From: Agelas oroides
Lineage: Eukaryota > Porifera > Demospongiae > Agelasida > Agelasidae
Assembly (NCBI GenBank): GCA_949130485.1
Contig: OX422187.1
Span: forward strand, 8,582,205-8,646,204
Reading direction: 5' to 3'
Length of the DNA: 64,000 nt
The notes beneath the pieces are model-generated. The model did not search any database and had not been told where the DNA came from. It saw only the letters and a list, made by a program, of their open reading frames with translations. Made by a program: the position numbers and the translations under genes. This document shows, one piece after another, positions 41,378 to 54,813 of this stretch; within the stretch, counting starts at the first letter, position 1, and the number at the start of each line of letters is the position of its first letter.

Positions 41378-41941
41378 AATGACTACGCATGTGTGGTTTG
41401 GGACCCACATTTGAAGAAAGATCAGTATTTGTTGGAGTCCGTCCAGACATTTGCACTGAGGATGGCCTCTCGATCATGGAGAGTCAATGCAGAGGAGCTC
41501 AATAGCCAATTCCAACTCCCCACACTTACCAGCAGACGCTCATATCTCAAGCTTCTAATGACCTTTAAGTTTTTAAATGGTCTATTGTACTGCCCCCCAG
41601 ATCTTTTTGTTTTTAATGCCTCCCCCAATACTAGAGTTTCCCATTCTAGTCAACTTGTTGTACCTTTCGCCAAAACAGCAGCTTATTTTAATTCATTTTT
41701 TGTTAGTACTACTAGACTGTGGAACAGTTTACCAGCAAATTATGTACATCATGACTCTGTTGGACAATTTAAAAAGTGTATACAAAATGGACTTAAGTTA
41801 TTGTTATTGCACTTGTCTTAGTCCTTTTCTGCTTTTTATTTCGTGACCCCTCAGTATTAGCTTTCAGCTATTGGGGCCTGCTGTACCACTCCTTTCCTTC
41901 ATGGTCAGTTTCAACATAAAATAAAATAAAATAAAAAATAA
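41378..41941 (+). mobile_element. 5'-truncated LINE tail (second family)
   Basis: From about 41378 a frame encodes NDYACVVWDPHLKKDQYLLE, with the ESVQTFALRMASR and TTRLWNSLPANYV motifs that characterise the extreme C-terminus of CR1/L2-like LINE proteins. It stops at 41821. A 3'UTR and an (AAAAT)n tail (41918-41940) follow. The 5' truncation and A-rich repeat tail are the signature of an aborted target-primed insertion. Confidence 0.8.
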
Positions 41942-42711
41942 TCGAACTCGCAAAGAACGTCTCTAAGTGAGAACAAAATGGCCGCCAGCCACGCGGTCCA
42001 TATTCATACGCATGCGCGTTTTCCGCGGACTAAAAAATGGCCGACTTATCACGTAGCCGTACCAACAGGAAACGCTCTAGCTTCGCAACGAAGCATTTTC
42101 AGAGAAAATCGCTTAAAATTTCGACCTTCATCCGCCGCTGAGAAGGTTAGTATCGTTTGTGGCACGAATAATCACGTGAAAAGTGAGATGTTGAGTAACA
42201 GACACACAGACACACAGACACACAGACCAAGTACTGTAACCCTCGCTGCGCATGCGCGCCGAAGGTTAATAATACACTGCCTGATAGTGTGCTCTCTTCT
42301 TACTCTACTAGTCTAAAATCTTTTTTCATAAAAATAGTGAACCTATAACCTTTTGGTGCTGGTATAACAATGTCCATTGCCATGTATGAAATGCATGTAC
42401 AGACTAACTGTTCATAGAACACAGAGTACAGCAAAACATTCTCTCTAGTATGACAGATAGATAAGCTGATGTGCTCAAAGATAGCATCAGATTCTTCTAT
42501 TATACTGTCTATAGATTTATCCACGATCGCCACCACTGCGCTAATAATCTTGAACCCAGACCCCCCTCCAAAGGGTTGCAGGGGGGTCTGGGTCCGAGAC
42601 TATTGTGCTAATTGAATGGTCAGTGCAGACAATGAATAGCTTGCTAGGCTGTGTGCACACAGAGAGTAGAGATTCTCATCCTATAGCTTCTTGATCATGT
42701 GTCATCATATA
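41942..42711. other. Dispersed repeat (41945-42270) and unassigned sequence
   Basis: The first part holds ACAAAATGGCCGCCAGCC, an ACACAGAC microsatellite (42200-42227) and the terminus GTACTGTAACCCTCGCTGCG, which matches the end of 29645-29904 in reverse. A hairpin ACCCAGACCCCCCT / AGGGGGGTCTGGGT lies at 42553-42592. No gene. Confidence 0.5.
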
Positions 42712-42712
42712 T

Positions 42713-42913
42713 GGGCATGTAGCTCTGTTAAGGACTGTGGGCATGTAGCTCTGTTAAGGACGGTGGGCATGTAGTTCTGGTAAGGACTGTGGGCATGTAG
42801 CTCTGGTAAGGACGGTGGGCATATAGCTCTGGTGAGGACTGTGGGCATGTAGCTCTGGTAAGGACTGTGGGCATGTAGCTCTGGTAAGGACTGTGGACAT
42901 GTAGCTCTGTTAA
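42713..42913. repeat. 26-bp tandem array interrupted by a TTAA element
   Basis: Eight copies of GGGCATGTAGCTCTGGTAAG followed by GACTGT, with G/T variants. Several units contain CTCTGTTAAGG, which includes TTAA. The last unit breaks at that TTAA, where element T begins. Confidence 0.95.
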
Positions 42914-43530
42914 CCCTTTAAACACTGAATTTTTTTCACTGGAGATTAGTTTTAGCCTAAACATGCCTTTAACGCACCGTATCTCCATTTGTGTCAAAGC
43001 TCTGACTCCAAAACTGAGCCCAACTCCACTTCCAGCCTTAGCAAGCAGACACGTGACCTTTACCACGCCCCCTCATTAACGAGCATGCAATGGTCAGCAC
43101 TCTCGATTGGCAAACACCCGCTTAGAGCCCAAGAAGCCTTCCCTGCCAGAAATGAACCCCCTGAAAGGTGAGAGAAGCATTTTCTAAGCCTGCTCATGCA
43201 GCCAGGCCAAGAGTTGGCCCACCCGGTGCCAACCACGGTCCTTTTGCAGCCAAGCCTAGCAGCTGCCATGTGCAACCCCCTGAAAGGTGAGAGAAGCATT
43301 TTCTAAGCCTGCTCATGCAGCCAGGCCAAGAGTTGGCCCACCCGGTGCCAACCACGGTCCTTTTGCAGCCAAGCCTAGCAGCTGCCATGTGCACAGCACC
43401 CTGCGGGTGACCCCACCCACCTCCCCCCCTTTCTGCTGACGCAGAACCTGCGCGCCAGCGCGCAGAGACTATCTTTTCTGCGCAGTGCGCAGTATGACGT
43501 TATCAAAAGTGTACTATAGGGTTTAAAGGG
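42914..43530. mobile_element. TTAA-type non-autonomous element 'T' (spacer copy)
   Basis: It is flanked by TTAA (42910-42913 and 43531-43534), starts CCCTTTAAACACTGAA and ends CTATAGGGTTTAAAGGG. TTAA targets with CCC-initial termini point to piggyBac-type transposition. It contains a 119-bp tandem duplication (43161 and 43280) and shares its interior with the arm copies at 2091-2597 and 62288-62794. No transposase is present. Its 3' end lies 7 bp from the start of the right arm. Confidence 0.8.
43161..43398. repeat. 119-bp tandem duplication inside element T
   Basis: CTGAAAGGTGAGAGAAGC recurs 119 bp later, followed by the same sequence through GCAGCTGCCATGTGCA. The arm copies of T have a single unit. 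Confidence 0.9.
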
Positions 43531-46500
43531 TTAATAGCCAGTATTACTTCGCGAACTTGATGGAGAGTTCTGTTACCATGAGTGCTGTTATTATGAGGCT
43601 TTTGAGGCTCAAAAAAGAGTCTTCACAAGATTAGAGGACAACACAGACAACATGCAGAGCCAGGACAAACACTGAGGCATGCAGAGACAGAAAGTACTCT
43701 CACAAGCCAGGCCCAGTACAGAACACCTACTATATGCCTTGGAGAATTGTGTCAGCAATATAATGCAGCATAAATCTGAGCATAATTCATGCAGTGTACA
43801 AACATGCATGTATAAATATGCTCCTATGCTGCATGTGCATAACACACTGTTTTCAGCAACTATCTCTTTGTGATTGTGCTATCCATTTTTGATAATAATT
43901 ACCACTATCATCACTGGACTTGGATAATCAACGAAAATTTTTGGTGAAAGCTCAAAAAAATGTTCTTTAGTACCATCTGCCCATGAATAGGAGAGAAAGA
44001 ATAGAGAAACAACAAAGCACAAATACAAAAGCTTGGATATAGAGTGTGACAATGGGGCAACAGTTTGATATTGAATTATTAATTTGATGAGAAACACCAT
44101 ACATTTATCATCAAGGTATGAGAGAATCCCTAGACTATTCCGGAGGTACAATGCGAGAGCACCGGCACGTCGGTTAATTAACATTCATTTCCCATTAGTG
44201 ATAAGTACAGCCAGCACAAGGAACACATGCAGAGTTGCCAGCTTCCTTCATATACCTGCAAGATACATAGAAAATATGGTATAAATTCAATTAACGCATT
44301 CACAAAATACACCCCCACTCAATACAACAAAAACACTTCGCCCCAGAACTGGACAATTCACCTTAGCTAATGCAGAAATTATATGAGGAGCTAGGGTGGC
44401 TAGTCACTGGAAGACACTCCAGAGTGTGGGTACTGTTGTAATGTGAGGAGGGGGTAGGAGAGATTGACAGCGTGCTGCTTTCCCCTTTACTTTATGAAAG
44501 TGTAGATACTCTGAGATCAATTCTGATTCCATGGAGATAATAGTGTGCTTTTCCACTCCAAACTTCTATTGTACAATCAGAAAGTGGGTTGAACCATCCA
44601 TAATGGACACACATGAATGTCCCTTTACTAGCATTGTTCCCATTCCTGAAGAGGAAGAGAAGAAAGGGCCCATTCGGACCTGCACCTAGCCTGAGTAGCC
44701 CTCAACACCTTAGCAAGTAGCCTTGTGCTGTTTGGCAAATTATACAAAGTTTAAGGGCAGACAGGAATACAATGGAAGCCCAAATTATTTCTTGGGATGG
44801 TTTCACTGGTAGATAGTCTCTCCATCTGGTCAACTGAGTCCTATACTCAATGAGAGCTTGCGGCTTTCGTTTAAAGCTGTAAGTCAGGAGTAGTTGCCAC
44901 TGGATGCACGTGACTGAGTGAGTACTTTGCATGCCACATGACTATATATGTTACCATGATAAAAACCTACAGACAGTATAACTTTCAATATTAAATTTGA
45001 TGTCACAAATGTATGGAAGTATATCGATAGTGTGCGGAGGGCATGGAATTCTATGGCGATTAACTGCATGAGCAAATGGCTGAAACCTAGCCTTTACTCC
45101 TCTTCAGGCCTGGTAACAAGGCTAGCCCCTGTACATGTAAGGACCAAACAACCTGCATGATTATACAGGCCTAAGCTTTGGAGACGCTGACCCTCACAAC
45201 AGCTGAAAAGGAAGAACGAGTAGCAACACCCCTGGATATCACTCCTTGATTCTGGACTACAGAGTCTTATATGTGATCACCAATCTACTTGAGCATCATC
45301 TATTTATTGATAAGTCTTTTAATAGTAGCCAAGTGGTCCAAATATTTCCAGGGCTTGGTTATACTGACATGCAGGAACTTTTGATGTCAGTGCATGCCAC
45401 TGGCTTTTTAACAATGTACCACACTTCTCACTGATAATACAAATAATGTGTCAACTCGTGATAATCACGTGGTAGGGGTCATGAGTCGTTGTGAAATATG
45501 TGAACTAACCTTCAACAGCAGTAAAATGAATAACAAGCTATTGGTGCGTTTGACGTCATTGTGGTCAATTATAGCGTTACCATGGTACAAGTCAGCTGTA
45601 CTACGGGGCTTCTGGGGCATATGGAAAAGCAGGAAATGGAAATTGAAGTGAAATGGAAACTGGAAACAGAAATGGAAAAAGAAATGAAAACGCAACCTCT
45701 TAGCTGTTGTAGTCCTAGCAAGATTCACGTATAGTTGGCTTTTGTTCCTAGGCATTCCAGAGCTTTCCCCACCTCCAGTTTTTGATTGCTTGCTTTGCTA
45801 ATCTAGCCTCGTTCCCAGGCTTTTTCCGCCCTCAGTATTTCTGTATCGGCAAATATTGGGGGTGGCAATGGTTGGGACCGAGGCTTTTGTACCCAGGCGC
45901 TTATAAAATAGGGCCTGGGTATGAAGCCATCATTTGCTTTGCATACTGCAAGCAATCAAAACTGGAAGTGGGGGGAGGTTTAGAAACGAGGCTGTGAGAA
46001 AAGGAATGCTGGCCTCATTCCAGGACCAAGTAGGTTACTTTCATGGTCAGATTGCAACTAGTCTTGTGCCCAGACGCTCTCACACGTGAATCAGATGCCA
46101 CATAGCACTAGTTAATCACACTAAATAAATAATCGCAAATCACAGTACAACAGTAAAGGCAAAGCACACGACTCATAAAGCCAGTCATATAACCAATGCT
46201 ATCTACAAGTAGTCTACAACAAGACTTAAAAACATTGAAAATGTAAAAAGATGTAGGGATGGCATGCCAAAAAGTAGGCAAATAAGGTAGGGATAACGCA
46301 TGAAATCAAAGGTCAACATATTGGCAAAGCCCCATCCCTACATCTTTTTCACACTACAGTTAGTGCATGGGGGTCTTCCTAAAACATACCACAAGTTCAC
46401 AACCTTTATTACTGGCAGTTCATGGCTGTAGCCTCATTCTCAGGCCACCTCCTCCTCCCACATGTCCTGGTAATGAGGCTAGTATGACCCTCTTGGTAGC

Positions 46501-49500
46501 ATTATGTTATACGGAACCTCCTCAACAACTTAAGCAGTGAGTTGGAGTAGACTGCAGACTTATGATAGTGTCGTTAAAGTACATGGCATGGTTTTAACCT
46601 TGTCCCCAGGCCACATTCCTTCTCCCACATGTTGGCTCAGGAACGAGGCTAATATGATCTAGCAGCATTGCATCAGCTTAGTCTCGTGCCCAGACCCCTC
46701 CCCCGAAAAGTGGAAAGAGGGTCTGGTGTTCTGAGCGACACTTCTTGTCACATGGGGCGGGGCCTACGGCGTAAAGAATGTCATATTTACATTTTACATC
46801 TGGGACTCGAGTTATCTGATGACTTAGACTGCTGCACGGTATGGTTTACAAAAGCTTGATAAGGCCGCAAATTTTCTTGGGAAAGCTGAGAACGAGCTGC
46901 AAGGTAAGTTTTTTGTACCTCCAATTCGGTTCAAAATACGATCGCTTACGTCATGCACATATAATTATGCGTTCTAGAATCTGATTCGAGCTCTCAGATC
47001 GGGGAGCTACCCCGCCCCATGTGACAAGAAAAGTTGTTCAGAACACCAGACCCTCTTTCTCGCACGTGCGGGGAGGGGCTGGGCACGAGACTAGCATCAG
47101 CTGTAGTGTGAAAAAGATGTAGGGATGGGGCTTTGCCAATATGTTGACCTTTGCTTTCATGCGATTATCCCTACCTTGTTTGCCTACTTTTTGGCATGCC
47201 ATCCCTACATCTTTTTACATTTTTAATGTTTTTAAGTCTTGTTTCTGCACTTTTTTGATGTTAATCTCAGACCTAAGCCTATTTCAAGTGTAATCACAAC
47301 ACTAGAACTTGAAACGGCGTTGACAGTTTAGCCAGGCATGTATTATGTGTAATGTAGCCAGCTAGAACCTGATGAAGGGCCAACCACTCTTCCTACCAAA
47401 CTTTGTGAAACCAATTTCAGTTGTCAATCACATGAAGAAACTACTATCATACTGACAACTGACCATCCTAGCTTTACAGTTCAATAAAGCTGTGAGTAGG
47501 CTATTTTTAGTGTAGCTACAAGTAAGCAGCTGAATGCAGCGCCTTACTTACGTAGTGTTCATAAGCCTTGCCCAATGCCGGCGGGAGGAAAAGACCGTGA
47601 CAGCCATGCGTACTGTCCGCTGGCAATTTCACTAGCGGCTAGAGACAGGAATAAAACCCATTAGTGAACTTTGACCTCTAGTGCATAACTGTGTATCTGA
47701 ACGCGCGCGCACCTTTCTCGTTCCCAGTCTGTGCAATGCGACTGGTTTCGAAGTTACTTTAATGACTGCCTGTGCAATCGTTGACTGAAGAAATGGCTGG
47801 TGCAGAATTTGTGAAATTATCCTCCACTAGCTACAAAGCACACATCTGTCCACCTCTGCCAATCCACATCTCATCTTCAAACAACCCTGCAGGACCTGAC
47901 TTCAATCAGAACCTCAACCTAACGTGGCCAGATGTCTTTCCCATGAGCCCATGTACCTCTCTGGCCCCTGCTGTTCTTTAACTACTTTCCATGTCTACCT
48001 GTTCTAGACAGTTTGCTCAGTTTTGTTCTTTTAGTTCCTATCTTCCTTTTCTGAACTGCTGCATGTGCTGCCGACCCTGACTCTTAGCCTTTCTCAGTAG
48101 TATATCGTAATCCTCCCTCCAACCTACACCTCGCTCTTTCATTATCTGGTTTCACCAATCTCTCTTAACCAAAACTTCCAGAATCTCTGTCCATACATCT
48201 CTCTTCTTCTTTTTCCAGCCCATCTCCCCACAAACTGGTTCTTATGCCACTGTTCTAATAGCTCCCACAGCAATTTTCTTCCACCCTATCCTGTACAACC
48301 TGTAACTCCATTACCAAGAAGTATTATATCATGGCTCAATTAACAATATAACCTGTTACCTAGGCAACATATAAGAATGTTGCTCATATCTCTCTTCTGC
48401 AGTGATGTTGCCTAGGTAACGGGTTATATAATAGTTATATCTATCCATGGGGTGTGGTCTTGCATATTGGTGTCAGGCTACGCCCGACACAAATGTGTAA
48501 AACGACCACCCCCCAGGGAGGGATATAACTATTACTAGAAACACTGAGTTTAGGACAAGGAGCATGTTATTATTACAATTTGTGAATGAAGTTGACAGGT
48601 TACACAAGCAAAAGGACGTTCTGCCTGCTGAGCACATTTGTACTCCAGTGTGAGTGATATCCCTCTGTAGCTCCAACCCAGCTGCACGAAGTCCTGAAAT
48701 GAAAGATACAAAGCATTACAAGTGTCAGGCAAAGTATACCAATCAAATTCTGCTCTGAGCTATGCATGGATTGACTCACTGTGTACATATTTAGGTGGCA
48801 TCTATATACAAACCATTTTTCCAAATAATGTAACTGTGACATTAATTTGTGATCCCCCTCCCCAATCCTCATAATGTCATGCCTACCGTCAAATGCTGAT
48901 CAGACACTGCCCTCAAATAGCAGCTGCACAATTGGAAGTAAAACGTCCTTGAATATAGTAGCCATGGCCAGTGTATGAAACAGATGGTCATCTAGCTATA
49001 GCTACTGTGGGATATTCCATTTCATAATTGTTTGCATGTAACAGGCTTATTTTAATGAGTCTACTAGTCTGGTGAAGCCGGACCCAAGCGCACAGCACAA
49101 GGATCTGGTCTAATGTCTATACCTGACTGGTGCATCATGGAATGTGTATTAACTGGTTATTGGGGCGAGCCTGAGCGAGCCCCACACTAGCGAGTTGAGC
49201 GGTGCAATTTTCATATATAAAGTCACAAAAAAGTTTTCTGAATGAAAACAAGCGCATGTAGGGATGGAACCTTCAAAAACCAGCCAAACAAGATGGGAAT
49301 GACACCGCAACACATTCACACCATCCCTACATATTGTGCCGTTTTGCCAACTATGTTTTGTGTTTGTTAGTTGTGTGCATAGGAGGGTTGTGGAAGGCAG
49401 TGGGGAAGGTATTGCTGGGTGTGTAGTGCATGTTGATGTGCATGGAGGGTGTGTTATGTTGTGGGTGGGTGCAATGTAGTTGCTACTGAGCACGGCAGGT

Positions 49501-51480
49501 ATAGTCCGTCTTGTATGCAGAAACTGTGAGCAGTGCTGGGTCTGTATGGTATGTTGGGAGTTTTAAGTTATGTTGTGAAATTTTATTGCTGCTGAATGTG
49601 GCAGATATGGATTGTCTTTTATGTGGAAGGCTGTGGAGTGAAAGTACGGTGTTCATTTAGTGAGTGTGTAGAGAGTTTTGTGTTGTGCATAGTTGGCAAA
49701 ATGGCACAAGATGTAGGGATGGTGTGAATGTGTTGCGGTGTCATTCCCATCTTCTTTGGCTGGTTTTTGAGGGTTCCATCCCTACATGCGCTTGTTTTCA
49801 TTCAGAAAACTTTTTTGTGACTTGTTCCTGTTGTGTTTTTTTTTATTGTTTTTTTGAAATAGGATAAGAGAGAAGAGAGATGGGAAAGGAAGGTGAGGGG
49901 AAGATGCATGGTCTGTAAAGTATGAAAGCATAGAACTGTGGTGTTCACAAAGAACAAACAATCATAAATTCAAATGCTTCCAAGTGAAATTGTAAATTTA
50001 TTTATGGTGTTTAGAAGCCCAAGCAAAGCCTCATAAAACCCAAGTGCAAAGCACATGAGATGCTTATAAATTCCATAGATCCTAATGCTGTGGTGTCAAA
50101 CCAATAGATACTCACTGTAAAACTGTTGCTGTAATGGTGTCTTACGACTCAATACTACATGTATGTGAGCTCTGTGGGGACAAAGTCTGCAGAGAGTTTT
50201 TCGTAGCCTTGTTCCCAGGCCTCCCCCGTTTTTGTTCTTCGGTTTGCATTCAGTATAATACACGGCAGCGGAAGAGCGCGAAAAACGGGGAAGGCCTGGG
50301 AACACCTATCACGTGAATGACGTCAGGTGGACGCAATGTGGACGTAGGGGGGGCCGTGCCCGACTTCAAGTACTAGCTGCAATAGAGTAATTCGAGGACC
50401 AAGCTACCAATAGGCTGCTAATTGCTGCGTTGGAGGAATATGAGGACTCAGGCACAACACAAAAGGAGGATGTTAAGAAGACACCAGCCAAAATGCTATA
50501 CCTTTAACTAAACATTGTATGTGTACTATATGCATTTTTGTCGTAAAGCAAATTTTAAAGTTGAAAATAAAAATTGAATGGAAGTAGAAACTGCTGCACT
50601 TGCAGGAGTCCTCACATTATGACACATACACTTTCATTTACAGCAGCTCTAGCAATACATATACCTTCAAGTTCTCCTGGAAACATGCACATCCCCTCTC
50701 TATGTTTTGCATTATACTATATACCTGACTTTGGCTGTTGCCCATCTTTCACGGTAAGCTGGATCTAAACACGTGCTCAGTTGAGCTTCCGGGGGGGCGT
50801 ACTTGCTATGAATAATCTTATTCTAGCAAAATGGCGTATTTGCACTAAGCATTAACATCGGAGTGCTTGAGAATCACTGAGGAATAGTTCGAGTTCTACG
50901 ATAACGATAAGTAGTGAGTTGCAATACCCAGTGATTTATGTCGTTTGTTCACGTTTGAATCGTTGTAATAGCTACAGCGGTTATTGTGCTAGCCTGGCTG
51001 ACAGTTACACTGACAGAAGAAAGAAAGTCAGAAGATAGATGATTTGCCCGTTTTAGCGACTTGCCGGTCTGGTACTTCAGCGATGCTCTCCAGCAAATTT
51101 AACGGTCCTGTTGCCCATGGAAGTACTCGATAATGCCTGATATGGCTCATGGAGGCCGTTGACTAATCTAACGCAGACATTTCGAGCGTGTCATTTGTGC
51201 ACTTTTAATGTGGCCGCCATTTTTTTTCGGGGTCATCCCTACATATGGCGTACTACCGTACGCCATGATATTATTATTATTATATTATCTGTCGTATGTT
51301 GTTCCGTAAATGCAAGTTGACTCTTTTAACCCGAAAAATTGTGCACGCCGAGTTCAAGTGCGGACGGAATATCGAAAAGAACACTTGGTCAAAGTAAGTA
51401 CTCTACGGTACTCTAATCTAGAGCCCTACTTCTGAGTTTTGATCCACGTTCATCGTTTTAGACTATAAGTTTTGTTGAAC

Positions 51481-52142
51481 ATGGATACCCAGAGCAGTTC
51501 TAGAAGAGCTCTCAAGCCACCACAGGAGCAAGAAGTCGCCGAAGATTGGAGACGGCCCAGAAACAAGAGAGACAGAGCTCGACGTGCTGCAGAGACAGCG
51601 GAACAAAGGAGCGAGAAAGCGAAGGGAGAGAGGTCGTGTTAGGCACGCTGCTCAAAAGCCATTCACACAGGGCCAATAGCATCCAAGGCTTCGTCTGATG
51701 ATGCAGCTGGACTGGACCCAGTTATTTGCATAGCACATGGTGCTCGGGTGATGCTCACTTCCAACCTTTGAACTGGTCAACGGAGCCATGGGAACAGTAA
51801 TAGCCATTCGCTACAAAAGTGGTCAAGCACCACCCAACCTGCCAGTTTCTGTTGTAGGTTTGATTCCTACCCAAGCCCCACACTTCCTGACGGAACAGTC
51901 CCTATTGTCCCCATCCGCCACACCTGGTCTGCATCAAGTGCCCAGTGGTCACGATTGCAACTGCCACTAAAGCTAGCATGGGCTGTCACTATCCACAAGG
52001 CACAGGGCCTTACCCTAGACAAAGTGGTGATCAACGTTGGAAAGAGTCCGCATGTGGACTGACATTTGTTGCCTGCTCTCGTGTTCACAAACTGACTGAT
52101 CTGCTTTTCAACCCTCCATTTCCTTTCCAGCAAGTAAATTAA
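51481..52142 (+). pseudogene. PIF1/Helitron-type helicase remnant (right arm)
   Basis: Mirror of 13548-14206 from ATG 51481 to TAA 52142. The same N-terminal and C-terminal pieces are joined, with the central helicase and Rep regions missing and the frames broken. Upstream, at about 51247-51268, is a palindrome (ATGGCGTACTACCGTACGCC) followed by an ATT-repeat tract, which may belong to the element's 5' end. Confidence 0.7.
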
Positions 52143-53682
52143 TATATTATAGCAAACTCACCTAACCTACGCAACATACTACTACTACCAGTATGCACAA
52201 ACCGTCCTTGAAGTAACATTGTATATACACTAGAAACCTCTGCTACACCACTGTATCAAGCAGTACACACCCCCACTTATTAAAACCATGTCTTTACTCT
52301 AACTGCATGGAAAGGTGTATTGTCCCAGTGATTTAACAAGGCGCCTCTTTTTAACAACACAGTTCAACCATCAATGAGTCATCCATACTTGCACACCTGC
52401 ATACCAGAGACGAAACAACAGCATTGCACAACAACACTTTCAGAGTTGTGATGTAATGTGTACTGACTATACTATTACCGATATGGCATCCATGTGGTAT
52501 TGTACCGCTCGCTCAGGCTCGCCCCAAGATGCCTTGCATCTACACTAGTTATAAGCTTATTCATGATATGAATGTCATTATAACGCGGGATTCGATGTAC
52601 ATTCTTTCTGCCTGCGTCTGAAACGTGATTGACAAGCAGTACAATGTTATCTTGGCCGTGTACTGAATACAGGCAGTGAACTACCAGGGCTGAGCTTACC
52701 AAACGGAAGGGGAAGGAAGCCAGGCAGAGATACATCCCTTAGCCCGTGGGAAGAACATCGATGCAATCACGCTCTTGCAGGAAGGTAGTTTACTAATAAC
52801 TTTAGCTGTTCTTCCTCCAAACTATGGTAGCCTAAAGTTGCTACATGTATTGTTCTATATACATTCCCGTGGCGTTCCGCGATTTGATTGGAGCTGCAAT
52901 ATATTTGCAGTGGGGACAGGTCAGGTATATAGGTGTTAGACCAGACCCTCACACGCTTCGCCAGACTATGAGTCTACCTCCCTCACTCTTAACGTCAGAA
53001 TGTTATTTTCAGGAAAAAAATAGTTTGTAAACTGCCCCCTTACTGTTAGAAATGAACTTTCTCTCCGCTTTAGGCCATGTGTATAAAACTTGACATCAGA
53101 ACTGGCCAGTGGGGAACTGGTTTTACCAACTCTGTAGATTTTCAATAAAAAGGTCACTTACTTTCATGAAATAAATTTACTATAGCTAGTGTCATCTATG
53201 TTGCTACCCTAGATCTACTTAGCTACAATACTCACCTCAATATTATCAATCTTCCTCGCCTTTTACACACGGAAAATGCCACGTGGCACTGGCCTCACCT
53301 GGGTCTGCATGGAACGAGGTTTTCTCATGGGTTTGGAACCGCGGCGTAAAAGGTCAAAGTTCACTAATGGGTCCTGTCTCTAGCCGCTAGTGCGATTTCG
53401 CTTGTGTACTAGTCTCGCTTCCAGACCAATGACCTTGGTCTTAGGTCTGGGAACGAGACTTCGTGTGCGCATGCGTACACAATTTAGAAGATGGCGTCCT
53501 AAGCAACGCACAGCAGCCTCAGAGTGTTGTGAATGGCTTTTGTTGACCAGGGTGAATTTGAAGCTATGAAGACGCTGAGTGGTCGTAGAGCTCCGCGCTG
53601 TGATAAGCATCAGTTTCGTGCTAAAATTACGGTGAGTGCTTGAACCGTTTTTGAGTTATTGTTCTTTGAACAAAAGTCGTAA

Positions 53683-53683
53683 C

Positions 53684-53772
<89 letters not shown>

Positions 53773-53810
53773 AAAAAGAAAGAAAGAAAGAAAGAAGAAG
53801 AAAAATGGCA
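53683..53810. repeat. GAAA microsatellite (right arm)
   Basis: Mirror of 11901-12005, longer and interrupted by AAAAAGA and AGAAG variants. Confidence 0.97.
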
Positions 53811-54228
53811 CTTTTGCTAGTGCACACTTGTGTTTAGTTGTCTTCCGTGTGGCTTTTGGCCACTTGTATGAGTCTTGCTGATCACAAAGGCACTCAAAGA
53901 GGAAGCCTGGGCGCTTAAATAAGCTTTTAGCGTGTTTGTGGTAAAGTTATAAGGCTTTTGCTTAAGTATTGCATATATTGCGCGTCGGCGCCATCCCTAC
54001 ATAGAGAGTCTACCGACTCTCTGATACAAGAGGAATGACAAAGCACACTACTTGGAGTCAGTGAAGAAAACATTGCATCAGTGATTGGTGCATTATTTGC
54101 TCCCATTTTCGTTTCCAATTTCCATTTTCAGTTTCCATTTCATTACCATTTCCTGCTTTTCCATGTGCCCGGGCTTCTGTGGGTGTGTGGTTTGTACCCT
54201 TCATGCAGTTTTATGTATTCCTAAAACA

Positions 54229-54813
54229 TCAAAAATGTGTGGCTGGAAACGTTGTGTTAGAACATGGGATTTGTACCCTTCGTGCAGTTTTATGTATTCC
54301 TGAGGGAATACATAAAACTGCACGAAGGGTACAAATCCCATGTCGGGAGAACATAAAACTGCACAAAGGGTACAAATCCCATGTCGGGAGAACATAAAAC
54401 TGCACAAAGGGTACAAATCCCATGTCGGGAGAACATAAAACTGCACAAAGGGTACAAATCCCATGTCGGGAGAACATAAAACTGCACAAAGGGTACAAAT
54501 CCCATGTCGGGAGAACATAAAACTGCACAAAGGGTACAAATCCCATGTCGGGAGAACATAAAACTGCACAAAGGGTACAAATCCCATGTCGGGAGAACAT
54601 AAAACTGCACAAAGGGTACAAATCCCATGTCGGGAGAACATAAAACTGCACAAAGGGTACAAATCCCATGTCGGGAGAACATAAAACTGCACAAAGGGTA
54701 CAAATCCCATGTCGGGAGAACATGCACAAAGGGTACAAATCCCATGTCGGGAGAACATGCACAAAGGGTACAAATCCCATGTTCTATCACATCATTTCCT
54801 GCCACATTTTTGA
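54229..54813. repeat. 41-bp minisatellite inside an inverted-repeat element (right arm)
   Basis: Mirror of 10849-11474 with exactly one 41-bp unit fewer: the coordinate sum changes from 65662 to 65703 across the array. It has the same terminal inverted repeats and the same hairpin end. Confidence 0.9.

Larger units (their letters stand above)
22134..43541. other. Non-palindromic spacer between the two arms
   Basis: This segment of about 21.4 kb separates the arms and has no mirror partner as a whole. It contains its own transposons and a diverged paralogue of the arm gene. The sequences immediately inside the two arms (22134 onward, and 43541 backward) are unrelated to each other. That is what a genuine rearrangement breakpoint would leave. 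A simple back-to-back join of two haplotypes would leave allelic sequence on both sides. Confidence 0.9.
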
